From: Pseudomonadota bacterium | GTDB lineage: Bacteria; Pseudomonadota; Gammaproteobacteria; Steroidobacterales; Steroidobacteraceae | Assembly (NCBI GenBank): GCA_003242685.1 | Contig: QGVD01000048.1 | Span: forward strand, 2,501-30,298 | Reading direction: 5' to 3' | DNA length: 27,798 bases | Notes under the pieces: model-generated | Told to the model about the DNA's origin: nothing | Databases searched by the model: none | Seen by the model: the letters and a program-made list of their open reading frames with translations, nothing else | Translations under genes and position numbers: made by a program | Shown: in pieces, positions 1-6,636 of the stretch | Layout: every line of letters starts with the position of its first letter | Numbering within the stretch: position 1 is the stretch's first letter

Positions 1-193
1 CGAACTGCTGGAACTGCCGCATCTTGTTGAGCAGCACCGTGTGCCCGAGATGCAGATCGGGCGCGGTCGGATCGAATCCCGCCTTCACGCGCAGGGGCCT
101 GCCGCGCGCGAGCTTGCGCGCGAGCTCCGACTCGATGAGCAGCTCGTGACAACCGCGTTTGAGCTCGGCCAGTTGTTCGTCGATGTTCGTCAT
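1..193 (-). CDS. tyrS: Tyrosyl-tRNA synthetase, N-terminal fragment (partial at window edge)
   Basis: Reverse-strand reading from the ATG at 193 gives 64 residues that run off the left edge. They begin MTNIDEQLAELKRG and contain KAGFDPTAPDLHLGH (about residues 37-51). HLGH is the HIGH-type class I synthetase ATP-binding signature, and the preceding FDPTAPDLHLGH context is typical of the TyrS branch that charges tRNA-Tyr in the cytoplasm. The KMSKS loop and the anticodon-binding domain lie outside the window. It is divergent from the M23 peptidase gene across about 165 bp. Family assignment is from the motif context; the rest of the gene is not visible. Confidence 0.9.
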   Translation of the reverse strand, partial: MTNIDEQLAELKRGCHELLIESELARKLARGRPLRVKAGFDPTAPDLHLGHTVLLNKMRQFQQF

Positions 194-296
194 GCAGCGG
201 ATACCGGATCTGAAGGCTCGTCCCGGCCATTGCGCGGGGCGGCAACTGTAACAGGGGCCGCTCCTGCGCACTGGCTCACAACCGGCCGGTGCGACA

Positions 297-326
297 TTGA
301 CCGGGGCTTCGCGGCTCGGGTACGTT
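297..326 (+). promoter_or_regulatory. Candidate sigma70 promoter for the M23 peptidase gene
   Basis: TTGACC (297-302), an 18-base spacer, then TACGTT (321-326). A transcript would start near 333, about 25 bases before the ATG at 358. The -35 box is good and the -10 box is only moderate. No promoter for tyrS on the other strand was convincing. Confidence 0.35.
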
Positions 327-357
327 CCTCGACCTTCCTGTCCGCCAAGTGTATTCG

Positions 358-1725
358 ATGCGCATCAGGATCAGATCCGGGATTCCGGGCCTCTCGCCGT
401 CGCGCGCCCATGCGCTGCAGCTCGTCGCGTGCGCGGTGATCGCATGGGCCTGGTTCTCGGGCGGTCCGGGGAGATCCGCACCGCCGGAAGAGCCCGTTCC
501 GCAGGCCGCGCCGGCTGCATCCGAATCCGCGGGACCAGCGCAGCCCGTCACGGAAGCCCCGTCCGATGCGGGCGCCTCCGTCGAAGTGGCACCTTCCGGG
601 TCGCAGCCTCAGAGCGCCGCGCTCGGGCTGTCCACCATCGAGGTGGTGGTGCGGAAGAACGACACGCTGGACCGCATCTTCCGCCGCCTGCAGCTCAATC
701 TCGCCGATCTCGCATCGCTCAGGAAGCTCCCGGAGCTCAAGGCGCAGCTCGACCGGCTCCGCCCGGGTGAAGCGATCAAGCTCTACCACCGCGACGGAGA
801 GCTGTGGGGCTTCGAGCGGCGGCTGAGCCCGAGCGAGACGCTCAAGGTGATGAAGGACGAGAGCGCCGGTTTTCTCGCGGAGCTGCTCGAGAATCCGCTC
901 GAGGTGCGCGAGCGCACCGTGCGCGGCGTCATCGATCGCTCGCTGTTCGAGGCCGTCACGGCCGCCGGCGCGCACGATCAGACGGCTCTCGCGCTCGCCG
1001 AGATCTTCGGCTGGGACATCGACTTCGTGCTCGACATCCAGCGCGGCGACTCCTTCGTCGTCACCTACCAGGAGCTGCTGCAGGACGGGGAGTACGTGAA
1101 GGATGGCCCCGTGCTCGCGGCGCGGTTCGTCAACCGTGGCCGTGAGTACGTCGCCGTGCGCTACGAGCGCCCGGACGGCACCGCGGACTACTACACGCCG
1201 GAAGGGAAGAGCATGCGCAAGGCCTTCCTGCGCGCGCCGCTCGAGTTCACGCGCGTCAGCTCGCGCTTCAATCTCAACCGGCGCCATCCGGTGCTCAACC
1301 GCATCCGGGCTCACAAGGGCGTCGATTACGCGGCGCCGACCGGCACGCCCGTGCGCGCCGCGGGCGATGGCCGCGTCATCTTCGCGGGCCGCAAGGGCGG
1401 TTACGGAAACGTCGTCGAGATCGACCACTCGCGCGGCGTCGTCACGCTGTATGCCCATCTGTCGCGCTTCGCCAAGGGCATCCGCGCCGGTCAGCGTGTG
1501 CAGCAGGGCAAGGTGATCGGCTACGTCGGCATGACGGGTCTCGCGACGGGACCGCACCTCCATTACGAGTACCGCCTGAACGGCGTCCACAAGGACCCGC
1601 AGAAAGTTCCTCTGCCTGATGCCAGGCCCATCGAGCCCGAGCTGCTTGCCGACTTCCTCGCGAAGACGGCGCCGCTCGTCGCTTCACTCGACCTGCCGTT
1701 CGGCCCGGCGCTTGTCGCGCGCTGA
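358..1725 (+). CDS. M23 family murein DD-endopeptidase (MepM-like)
   Basis: A 455-residue envelope protein predicted to cleave peptidoglycan cross-links in the periplasm. A hydrophobic segment at about residues 18-34 can act as signal or membrane anchor, followed by a Pro/Ala/Ser-rich linker (35-85). An OapA/LysM-like region follows (IEVVVRKNDTLDRIFRRL, about 92-160), then a second N-terminal domain and the C-terminal LytM/M23 domain (about 290-425). All LytM metal and catalytic positions are present: H319 and D323 (HKGVD), H367 (YAHLS), H400 and H402 (GPHLHYEY), so an active enzyme is expected. A GTG at 349 would add three residues; the ATG at 358 was chosen, but neither start has a clear Shine-Dalgarno. 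Its 3' end overlaps the convergent phosphatase gene by 42 bp. In Pseudomonas, as I recall, a homologue lies beside tyrS and anmK. Confidence 0.93.
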   Translation: MRIRIRSGIPGLSPSRAHALQLVACAVIAWAWFSGGPGRSAPPEEPVPQAAPAASESAGPAQPVTEAPSDAGASVEVAPSGSQPQSAALGLSTIEVVVRKNDTLDRIFRRLQLNLADLASLRKLPELKAQLDRLRPGEAIKLYHRDGELWGFERRLSPSETLKVMKDESAGFLAELLENPLEVRERTVRGVIDRSLFEAVTAAGAHDQTALALAEIFGWDIDFVLDIQRGDSFVVTYQELLQDGEYVKDGPVLAARFVNRGREYVAVRYERPDGTADYYTPEGKSMRKAFLRAPLEFTRVSSRFNLNRRHPVLNRIRAHKGVDYAAPTGTPVRAAGDGRVIFAGRKGGYGNVVEIDHSRGVVTLYAHLSRFAKGIRAGQRVQQGKVIGYVGMTGLATGPHLHYEYRLNGVHKDPQKVPLPDARPIEPELLADFLAKTAPLVASLDLPFGPALVAR

Positions 1726-3291
1726 GCGCGCCGCCGGCCGCGGGCGCGCGGCCTCGATCGAAAGGCGCACCGGCCAGGCTTCGAGCGCTTTTCTCTCGTG
1801 CTCGAGAGCTGCCGTCAGGAGCGGCTGATCCTCGAGTCCGGCGGCGGTGAGCGTCAGAGTTCTCTGGCGTGCCGTGAGCGCGATGTCCGGCGAAGACGCC
1901 TCTCCGCGGTCGCGATTGATGAGCAGCGCGAGCCGCAGGAGCACGGCGAGTCTCGGCGCATGACGGTCCCACGGCGGCAGCAGTGCTTCGAGCATCGAAG
2001 GCTCCGGCGCGGGGCCCAGGCTCCCGACGAGACAGGCCAGCAGCCGCTGCTCTCCCCACGAGAAGCCCGGCATGTCGCCGTGCGCGAGCAGATATGCGCC
2101 ATGCCGATGATGGTCGGTGCGCGCAACGTCGCGACCGATCTCGTGCAGTCGCGCGGCCCACCTGAGGAGCAGCTCGACGCCGGGATCCTCGAGTCGCCAG
2201 GCCGTCCGGACCTGCGCGAGCAGACCGGCCGCCGTGTTCTCCACGCGCATGGCGTGCACCGTATCGACGCGATGACGCTGCTGGAGATCCCTGACGGTCC
2301 GCTCGCGCAGGTCCTCGCCGTTGGCGCGACCCACCATGTCGTGCAGCAGGCCCTCGCGCATCGCGGCTTCCGCCACGTGCAGCTCGTCGATCCGGAGCGC
2401 ATCGAGAACCGCCGCGAGAATCGCGATTCCACCGGGAACGATGGGACGTCGCTCGGCGTCGATGCAGCGCAGATCGAGCGCCTCGACGTGACCTGCGGCC
2501 ACGGCGCGGCGCAGAACCTGCTCGAGTCCATCGCGCGTGACGGCGCGCGCCTGCGGGTCGAGCTCGCGGATCGCTTCGGCGAGCGCCCGCACCGTGCCCG
2601 AGCTGCCGAAGGCGAGCTCCCAGCCTCTTCTGCGGAACGTCGCGCGCACGGGCTCGAGCTCGAGCCGCGCGACGGTGCACGCCTGCTTCATCCGCCGCGC
2701 GTCGATCCGTCCGTCGCCGAAGAAACGTTCGCTCAGAGAGACGCAACCCAGAGGAAGACTCTCGAGCTCGAGCGGCTCGAGCCCTCTGCCGACGATCACC
2801 TCCGTGCTTCCGCCGCCGATGTCGACGACGAGCGTGTGCGCATCGTCCTGCGCATGCGTCCGTGCGACGCCCGCGTAGATGAGCCGCGCCTCCTCCGCGC
2901 CGGAAACGATCTCGACGGGATGGCCCAGAATCCGCTGCGCCTGCTCGAGGAACGTGCGGCTGTTGCGTGCGACGCGCAGTGCGTTCGTTCCGACCACGCG
3001 GACGCTCTGCACTTCGAGCTCGCGGAGTCTCCGGCCGAAGCGCCGCAGGCACGCGAGCGCGCGCTTCGTCGACACCGCGGTGATCTTCCCGTGCGTCGCC
3101 ACGCCGGCACCGAGGCGCACCGTTTCGCGCATGCGGTCGACGATGGTGAGGCGTCCGCGGTTCAGGCGCGCCACGACCATGTGGAAGCTGTTGGAGCCGA
3201 GGTCGATTGCCGCGAGAGCGGCAGGTACCGGGCGGAGGGCGGGCTCGCGTGCTGCGGCAGCGACCCGGACGACGGCGGCGGGGCGGCTCAC
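1684..3291 (-). CDS. ppx: Exopolyphosphatase / guanosine pentaphosphate phosphatase family protein (Ppx/GppA)
   Basis: A 535-residue cytoplasmic protein of the Ppx/GppA family, which hydrolyses terminal phosphates of inorganic polyphosphate and/or converts pppGpp to ppGpp. Visible motifs are the N-terminal actin-like phosphate loop AAIDLGSNSFHMVVAR (about 27-42), RVVGTNALRVARN, SGAEEARLIYAGV, the second phosphate loop LVVDIGGGSTEVIVG, and AFGSSGTVRAL. An HD-like C-terminal region includes HEIGRDVARTDHHRHGAYLL. The length is slightly above the family's usual 500-515 because of a basic C-terminal tail. The start is a GTG 16 bases after the erpA stop without an obvious ribosome site, so it is probably read with erpA. 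Ppx and GppA cannot be separated by eye; the symbol is provisional. It sits where I recall anmK in Pseudomonas. Confidence 0.9.
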   Translation of the reverse strand: MSRPAAVVRVAAAAREPALRPVPAALAAIDLGSNSFHMVVARLNRGRLTIVDRMRETVRLGAGVATHGKITAVSTKRALACLRRFGRRLRELEVQSVRVVGTNALRVARNSRTFLEQAQRILGHPVEIVSGAEEARLIYAGVARTHAQDDAHTLVVDIGGGSTEVIVGRGLEPLELESLPLGCVSLSERFFGDGRIDARRMKQACTVARLELEPVRATFRRRGWELAFGSSGTVRALAEAIRELDPQARAVTRDGLEQVLRRAVAAGHVEALDLRCIDAERRPIVPGGIAILAAVLDALRIDELHVAEAAMREGLLHDMVGRANGEDLRERTVRDLQQRHRVDTVHAMRVENTAAGLLAQVRTAWRLEDPGVELLLRWAARLHEIGRDVARTDHHRHGAYLLAHGDMPGFSWGEQRLLACLVGSLGPAPEPSMLEALLPPWDRHAPRLAVLLRLALLINRDRGEASSPDIALTARQRTLTLTAAGLEDQPLLTAALEHERKALEAWPVRLSIEAARPRPAARSARDKRRAERQVE

Positions 3292-3307
3292 GCGACCGTC
3301 GCGAAGC

Positions 3308-3673
3308 TCAGACCGCGAAGGAGGAACCGCACCCGCAGGTGGTGATGGCGTTGGGATTGCGTATCACGAAATGCGATCCTTCGAGGCCTTCGCGGTAGTC
3401 GATCTCCGCGCCCATGAGGTACTGCACGCTCATGGGGTCCACGACGAGCTTGACGCCCTGGTTCTCGATGCAGGTATCGCCTTCCTGCATCTGCTCGTCG
3501 AACTCGAATCCGTACGACAGTCCGGAGCAGCCGCCGCCCTGCACGAACACCCGCAGCATGAGGTTCGGATTGCCCTCGGCGCGAATCAGCTCACCCACCT
3601 TGCGGGCGGCCGCATCGGTGAAGACGAGCGTCGTGGGCTCCGCGTCCTGCAGCACCTGCTCGGGATTGCTCAT
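3308..3673 (-). CDS. erpA: Iron-sulfur cluster insertion protein ErpA (A-type carrier)
   Basis: 121 residues, the normal length for A-type carriers. The three cluster-binding cysteines are present: C49 in GGGCSGLSYGF, and C113 and C115 in TTCGCGSSF at the C-terminus. The sequence LVFTDAAARKVGELI at the N-terminus and FVIRNPNAITTCGCG at the end match ErpA rather than IscA. Family knowledge: it delivers Fe-S clusters to apoproteins, including those of isoprenoid synthesis and respiration. It starts at an ATG, has a good promoter just upstream (3713-3741) and is followed after 16 bases by the Ppx/GppA gene. I looked for an IscR-type palindrome at the promoter and did not find one. Confidence 0.96.
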   Translation of the reverse strand: MSNPEQVLQDAEPTTLVFTDAAARKVGELIRAEGNPNLMLRVFVQGGGCSGLSYGFEFDEQMQEGDTCIENQGVKLVVDPMSVQYLMGAEIDYREGLEGSHFVIRNPNAITTCGCGSSFAV

Positions 3674-3712
3674 GTGTCGGTCCTCGACGAAGGAATCACT
3701 TTCCGGATCAGC

Positions 3713-3741
3713 AGTCTAGAAGTCGACGTGCCGTCGGTCAA
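3713..3741 (-). promoter_or_regulatory. Candidate sigma70 promoter of erpA
   Basis: Reading the reverse strand: TTGACC (3741-3736), exactly 17 bases, then TAGACT (3718-3713). This lies in the 91-bp gap between the bactofilin stop and the erpA start, giving a leader of roughly 30-35 bases. Box quality and spacing make it the best-looking promoter in the window. It implies erpA-ppx can be transcribed separately from the upstream rppH-bactofilin genes. Confidence 0.55.
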
Positions 3742-3764
3742 AACGGCTCGGGCGGTGACGCGGC

Positions 3765-4166
3765 CTATCCCTGCCCGGACGCTTCGGCCCCGGCGGTCTG
3801 CGCAGCCCCCACCCCCAGCGGAATGAGCCGCCCCTGGATCTCCGCGCCCAGCGTCATCTCGATGACGCCGTACTGCACGTTGCCGCGTACCCTCGCCTGA
3901 GCGCCGAGCACGATGCGCTCGCGGGCATGGATGTCGCCGTTCACGACACCGTTGAGCACTACTGTGGGGACTTCGACGGAGCCTTCAATGCACCCGTGCT
4001 CGCTCACGGAAATGGACGAATCCGTGCCCGGCTTCGCGACGACGTTACCGGTGACGTGACCGTCGAGGTGCAGGCCACCCGAGAACTCGAGATTCCCCTC
4101 GACGCGCGCGGTCCTGCCGATGAGCGTGTCGATCCGGTTGCTGAGCTTGGCGTCGCGGCCGAACAT
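3765..4166 (-). CDS. Bactofilin (polymer-forming cytoskeletal protein)
   Basis: 133 residues. After a short N-terminal tail (MFGRDAKLSNRIDTLIGR) comes a beta-helical bactofilin core with regularly spaced Gly/Val rungs: ARVEGNLEFSGGLHLDGHV, TGNVVAKPG, GCIEGSVEVPTVVLNG, VVNGDIHARERIVL, ARVRGNVQYGVIEM, AEIQGRLIPL. A Gly/Ala-rich tail ends it. Bactofilins assemble nucleotide-free filaments that place cell-wall enzymes and other machinery at the inner membrane. A strong ribosome site (GGGAGGAG, 3 bases before the ATG) is visible. It follows the coiled-coil membrane protein gene by 30 bases, so the two are likely co-translated from one mRNA. A murein peptidase is encoded 2.5 kb away, in line with the frequent bactofilin-M23 link. 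Confidence 0.93.
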   Translation of the reverse strand: MFGRDAKLSNRIDTLIGRTARVEGNLEFSGGLHLDGHVTGNVVAKPGTDSSISVSEHGCIEGSVEVPTVVLNGVVNGDIHARERIVLGAQARVRGNVQYGVIEMTLGAEIQGRLIPLGVGAAQTAGAEASGQG

Positions 4167-4196
4167 GAACTCCTCCCGTGCACGGGGCTGATCGCG

Positions 4197-4922
4197 CTAG
4201 AGCGCGTCCACCTTCCACAGAAACGACTGGACGAACGGCGCCACCCCCTTGCGGTTCGAGCGGATCTCGATGGTCACGCGCTCGGCCTTGAAATTCCCGG
4301 GAATGACGATCTCCTGCTCGAAGTTCTCGAAGTAGCGGAACGTGAACGGCAGCTCGGACTGCTCGCCGCCGGTGAGCGTGGCGAGATCCAGGCTGTGCGC
4401 GCGCCCATCCGTCTCACCGTCCACCCGCAGGCCGATGGTGCCGCTCACGGTGTCGTCCGGACGCACCGAGCGCACCAGCGTCAGGTGCAGTTCGAAGCGC
4501 TGCGGATCCTCCGTCGCGCTGATGCGCAGCTCGTGGATACGCACGCCGAGCGCGGCTGCGCCCTGCTGAACGATACCCCTGTAGAACGCGAGCTCCTGAG
4601 CCTGCCGCGCCACCTGAGCCTGCAGCTCGCCGATCGTGCGCGAGATCTCCGCGCGCTCGCGCTCCTGTCCGACTCTCACGGTGTCGAGCTCGGCGAGCTG
4701 AGTGCGCAGCTCACGGTTCTGCTTCTCGAGATTCTGGATCGCGACCTCGAGCTCCACGCGCTGCTGGGCGGCGGCGAGACGGTCGTAGCCGCCGTCGTAG
4801 CGCCCGAGCTCGTAGGCCACGTAGAGGGCGAAACAGCCGAGCAACGCCGCCGCGAAGCCCAGGATCAGGCGCCGGACGGGAGCATACGTACGGACGACGA
4901 GTTTCGCGGGCGGTTCGGCCAT
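4197..4922 (-). CDS. One-pass membrane protein with periplasmic coiled coil (DUF6776-like)
   Basis: 241 residues from the ATG at 4922 (MAEPPAKLVVR). A basic N-terminal stretch (1-19) precedes a single transmembrane helix (about 20-38), giving an N-in topology. A charged coiled coil rich in Glu, Gln, Leu and Arg follows (about 45-118), ending in the motif QELAFYRGIVQQG. A C-terminal beta-rich domain spans about 125-241. The arrangement and the ELAFYR motif resemble the DUF6776 family found beside bactofilin genes in Pseudomonas-like bacteria, as I recall; no biochemical function is known to me. The frame is open upstream to 5045, but that stretch overlaps rppH, so the ATG at 4922 (25 bases after the rppH stop) is preferred. 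It may anchor the bactofilin filament or work with the wall enzyme; this is inference. Confidence 0.82.
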   Translation of the reverse strand: MAEPPAKLVVRTYAPVRRLILGFAAALLGCFALYVAYELGRYDGGYDRLAAAQQRVELEVAIQNLEKQNRELRTQLAELDTVRVGQERERAEISRTIGELQAQVARQAQELAFYRGIVQQGAAALGVRIHELRISATEDPQRFELHLTLVRSVRPDDTVSGTIGLRVDGETDGRAHSLDLATLTGGEQSELPFTFRYFENFEQEIVIPGNFKAERVTIEIRSNRKGVAPFVQSFLWKVDAL

Positions 4923-4947
4923 TCCGTACCGAGGGTCCGGGACGGCC

Positions 4948-5514
4948 TCAGTGGCCGTCCGCCGAAGCGCGCGCCTTGGACCGCCCTGTTCTTGCCACCC
5001 TGGACCACCAGTCGGGCAGCTCCGGCGTGCCCTGGGGGAACGCAACCGGAGCGAGCTCGGTCAGCGCGCGTACGTAGACGGGCCGCTTGAAATAGATGAC
5101 CTCGCGCACGGGTTCCCAGTAGGGCACCCAGCGCCACTGGTCGAACTCCGGCTCGGTGGTGCGCCCGAAGTCGAAGTCGACGTCTTCCTGCTTCAGCCGC
5201 AGCAGAAACCAGCGCTGCTTCTGTCCGATGCAGAGGGGCTGGCGGTCGCGGCGTACGAAGCGCGACGGAAGCCGGTAGCGCAACCAGCGCTCGGTGCGCC
5301 CGAGCAGCTCGACCGACCGGCGGTCGAGCCCGATTTCCTCGTGCAGCTCCCGGAACAGCGCGTCCTCGAGCCGCTCCCCGCGGCGGATTCCACCCTGCGG
5401 AAACTGCCAGCCCCGGCCGCCGGTCCGGCGCCCGAGGAAGACATCGCCCCCGTCGCGCATCAGGATGATGCCGACGTTGGCGCGGAATCCGTCGTGGTCG
5501 ATGAGGTCTGTCAT
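4948..5514 (-). CDS. rppH: RNA pyrophosphohydrolase (Nudix)
   Basis: 188 residues from the ATG at 5514 (MTDLIDHDGFRANVGIIL). The Nudix box GGIRRGERLEDALFRELHEEIG (about 41-62) is split here as GGIRRGERLE then DALFRELHEEIG and carries the REXXEE metal-binding core. RppH-specific stretches include GWQFPQGGI, WLRYRLPSRFVRRD, CIGQKQRWFLLRL and EFDQWRWVPYWEPVREVIYFKR. It removes pyrophosphate from 5'-triphosphate RNA ends and so triggers RNase E decay. It is slightly longer than the 176-residue E. coli protein because of a C-terminal extension. An upstream ATG at 5538 (MADFPQVA) is possible, but homologues begin at MTD or MID. It heads a leftward group with the coiled-coil protein and bactofilin. 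Confidence 0.95.
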   Translation of the reverse strand: MTDLIDHDGFRANVGIILMRDGGDVFLGRRTGGRGWQFPQGGIRRGERLEDALFRELHEEIGLDRRSVELLGRTERWLRYRLPSRFVRRDRQPLCIGQKQRWFLLRLKQEDVDFDFGRTTEPEFDQWRWVPYWEPVREVIYFKRPVYVRALTELAPVAFPQGTPELPDWWSRVARTGRSKARASADGH

Positions 5515-5518
5515 GGCA

Positions 5519-5564
5519 ACCTGTGGGAAGTCTGCCACAAGGTGCCGCTTGTCGTGAGCAAGCG
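5519..5564. promoter_or_regulatory. Two adjacent stem-loops in the rppH-btuC divergent spacer
   Basis: First stem: ACCTGTGG (5519-5526) pairs with CCAC-A-AGGT (5535-5543) with one bulged A and an 8-base loop. Second stem: CGCTTG (5546-5551) pairs with CAAGCG (5559-5564) with a 7-base loop. A weak btuC promoter candidate (TTGTCG 5549-5554, 18 bases, TAACCT 5573-5578) overlaps the second stem. They could be operator sites or RNA structures; no known riboswitch core is recognisable. Confidence 0.25.
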
Positions 5565-5613
5565 CGCCCTCCTAACCTTGCGCGCTCGCCAGCCCCGGAT
5601 GCAAGCCAGCTTC

Positions 5614-6609
5614 ATGTCGACCCCGTCACTGTTCCAGGATGGCCGGGCGCCGCGTCTCCTCCTTCTGTGCGCCGCAGCAGCGACGGTCTTCCTCGCCTCG
5701 CTCCTGGTCGGCACCTCGGGGATAGGGCTGTCCGAGGCCCTGGCGGCCCTGGGGGGCGACACCGACTCGGCCGCCCGCAGTGTGCTCCTCGACGTGCGCC
5801 TGCCGCGGCTGCTGGCGGCTTTCGGCGTCGGAGGGCTCCTGGCCCTCGCCGGCGTCCTGCTGCAAGCCCTCTTCCGCAACCCGCTGGCCGACCCCTATGT
5901 GCTGGGCGTTTCCGGAGGCGCCGCCGTGGGGGCACTGCTCGCAATCGCGGCCGGTGCAGCCGCGTTCGCGGTCCAGTCGAGTGCCGCAGCCGGGGCGCTG
6001 GCCGCAGTCGTTGCCGTCCACGCCCTGGCGCGGGGCGGCGGCACGCCGCGCCTCCTGCTCACCGGGGTCGTGCTCGCGAGCGGCTGCGGCGCGCTCGTGA
6101 CCGTGCTCCTCGCGCTGGCGGAGTCCGAGCGGGTGCGCGGCATGGTGTTCTGGCTGGCCGGCGATCTCGGCTGGGCGCTCGATGCGCGCGTGAGTCTTGC
6201 CGCCGTCGTGATTGCCACCGTGCTCGCCGTTGCGCTCGCGAGGCCTCTCAACGTGCTGGCGTCCGGCGAGCTGCGGGCCCGCAGCGTCGGCCTCGACGTC
6301 GATGCATGGCGCACGCTGGTCTTCGTCGCCTGTGCCGTGCTGACAGCGATTGCCGTTACCAGCGCAGGCGCCGTGGGCTTCGTGGGACTCATCACGCCGC
6401 ACGCGGTCCGGCTGCTGTTCCGTACCAGCGACCATCGCGTCGTGGCACCGGCTTCGGCGCTGCTCGGCGGAACGGTGCTCGCCGCGGCGGATCTCGTCGC
6501 GCGGACCGTCGCGAGCCCTCATCAGCTGCCGGTGGGTGCGGTCATGGCGCTCGTCGGAGCGCCGCTCTTCATCGCGCTGCTCAGGAGTCAGACGCGCGCC
6601 GTGCACTGA
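5614..6609 (+). CDS. btuC: FecCD/BtuC-family ABC transporter permease (probable vitamin B12 uptake)
   Basis: 331 residues of mostly hydrophobic sequence with about nine to ten transmembrane helices, the normal size for FecCD permeases. Family motifs are DVRLPRLLAAFGVGGLLALAG, seen here as RLPRLLAAF then LALAGVLLQALFRNPLADP, plus LGVSGGAAVGALLA, FWLAGDLGWA and the ATPase-contact loop GAVGFVGLITPHAVRLLF. BtuC and siderophore or haem permeases share these motifs. A cobalamin role is inferred from the BtuD-like ATPase at 11065 and the cobalamin adenosyltransferase at 12758. An ATG at 5599 would add five residues; neither start has a strong Shine-Dalgarno. No binding protein (BtuF) gene adjoins it. 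Confidence 0.85.
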   Translation: MSTPSLFQDGRAPRLLLLCAAAATVFLASLLVGTSGIGLSEALAALGGDTDSAARSVLLDVRLPRLLAAFGVGGLLALAGVLLQALFRNPLADPYVLGVSGGAAVGALLAIAAGAAAFAVQSSAAAGALAAVVAVHALARGGGTPRLLLTGVVLASGCGALVTVLLALAESERVRGMVFWLAGDLGWALDARVSLAAVVIATVLAVALARPLNVLASGELRARSVGLDVDAWRTLVFVACAVLTAIAVTSAGAVGFVGLITPHAVRLLFRTSDHRVVAPASALLGGTVLAAADLVARTVASPHQLPVGAVMALVGAPLFIALLRSQTRAVH

Positions 6610-6636
6610 GCCTGCGCTGCGCGGACGACGTGCCCT

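Noticed and set aside
3674..3764. IscR-type operator at the erpA promoter
   Set aside because: No palindrome matching type 1 or type 2 IscR sites could be found around the promoter boxes.
5515..5613. Cobalamin riboswitch upstream of btuC (GGGAAG and GCCAC elements seen at 5525-5538)
   Set aside because: The conserved B12 box and the roughly 200-base core are absent, and the upstream bases are rppH coding sequence.
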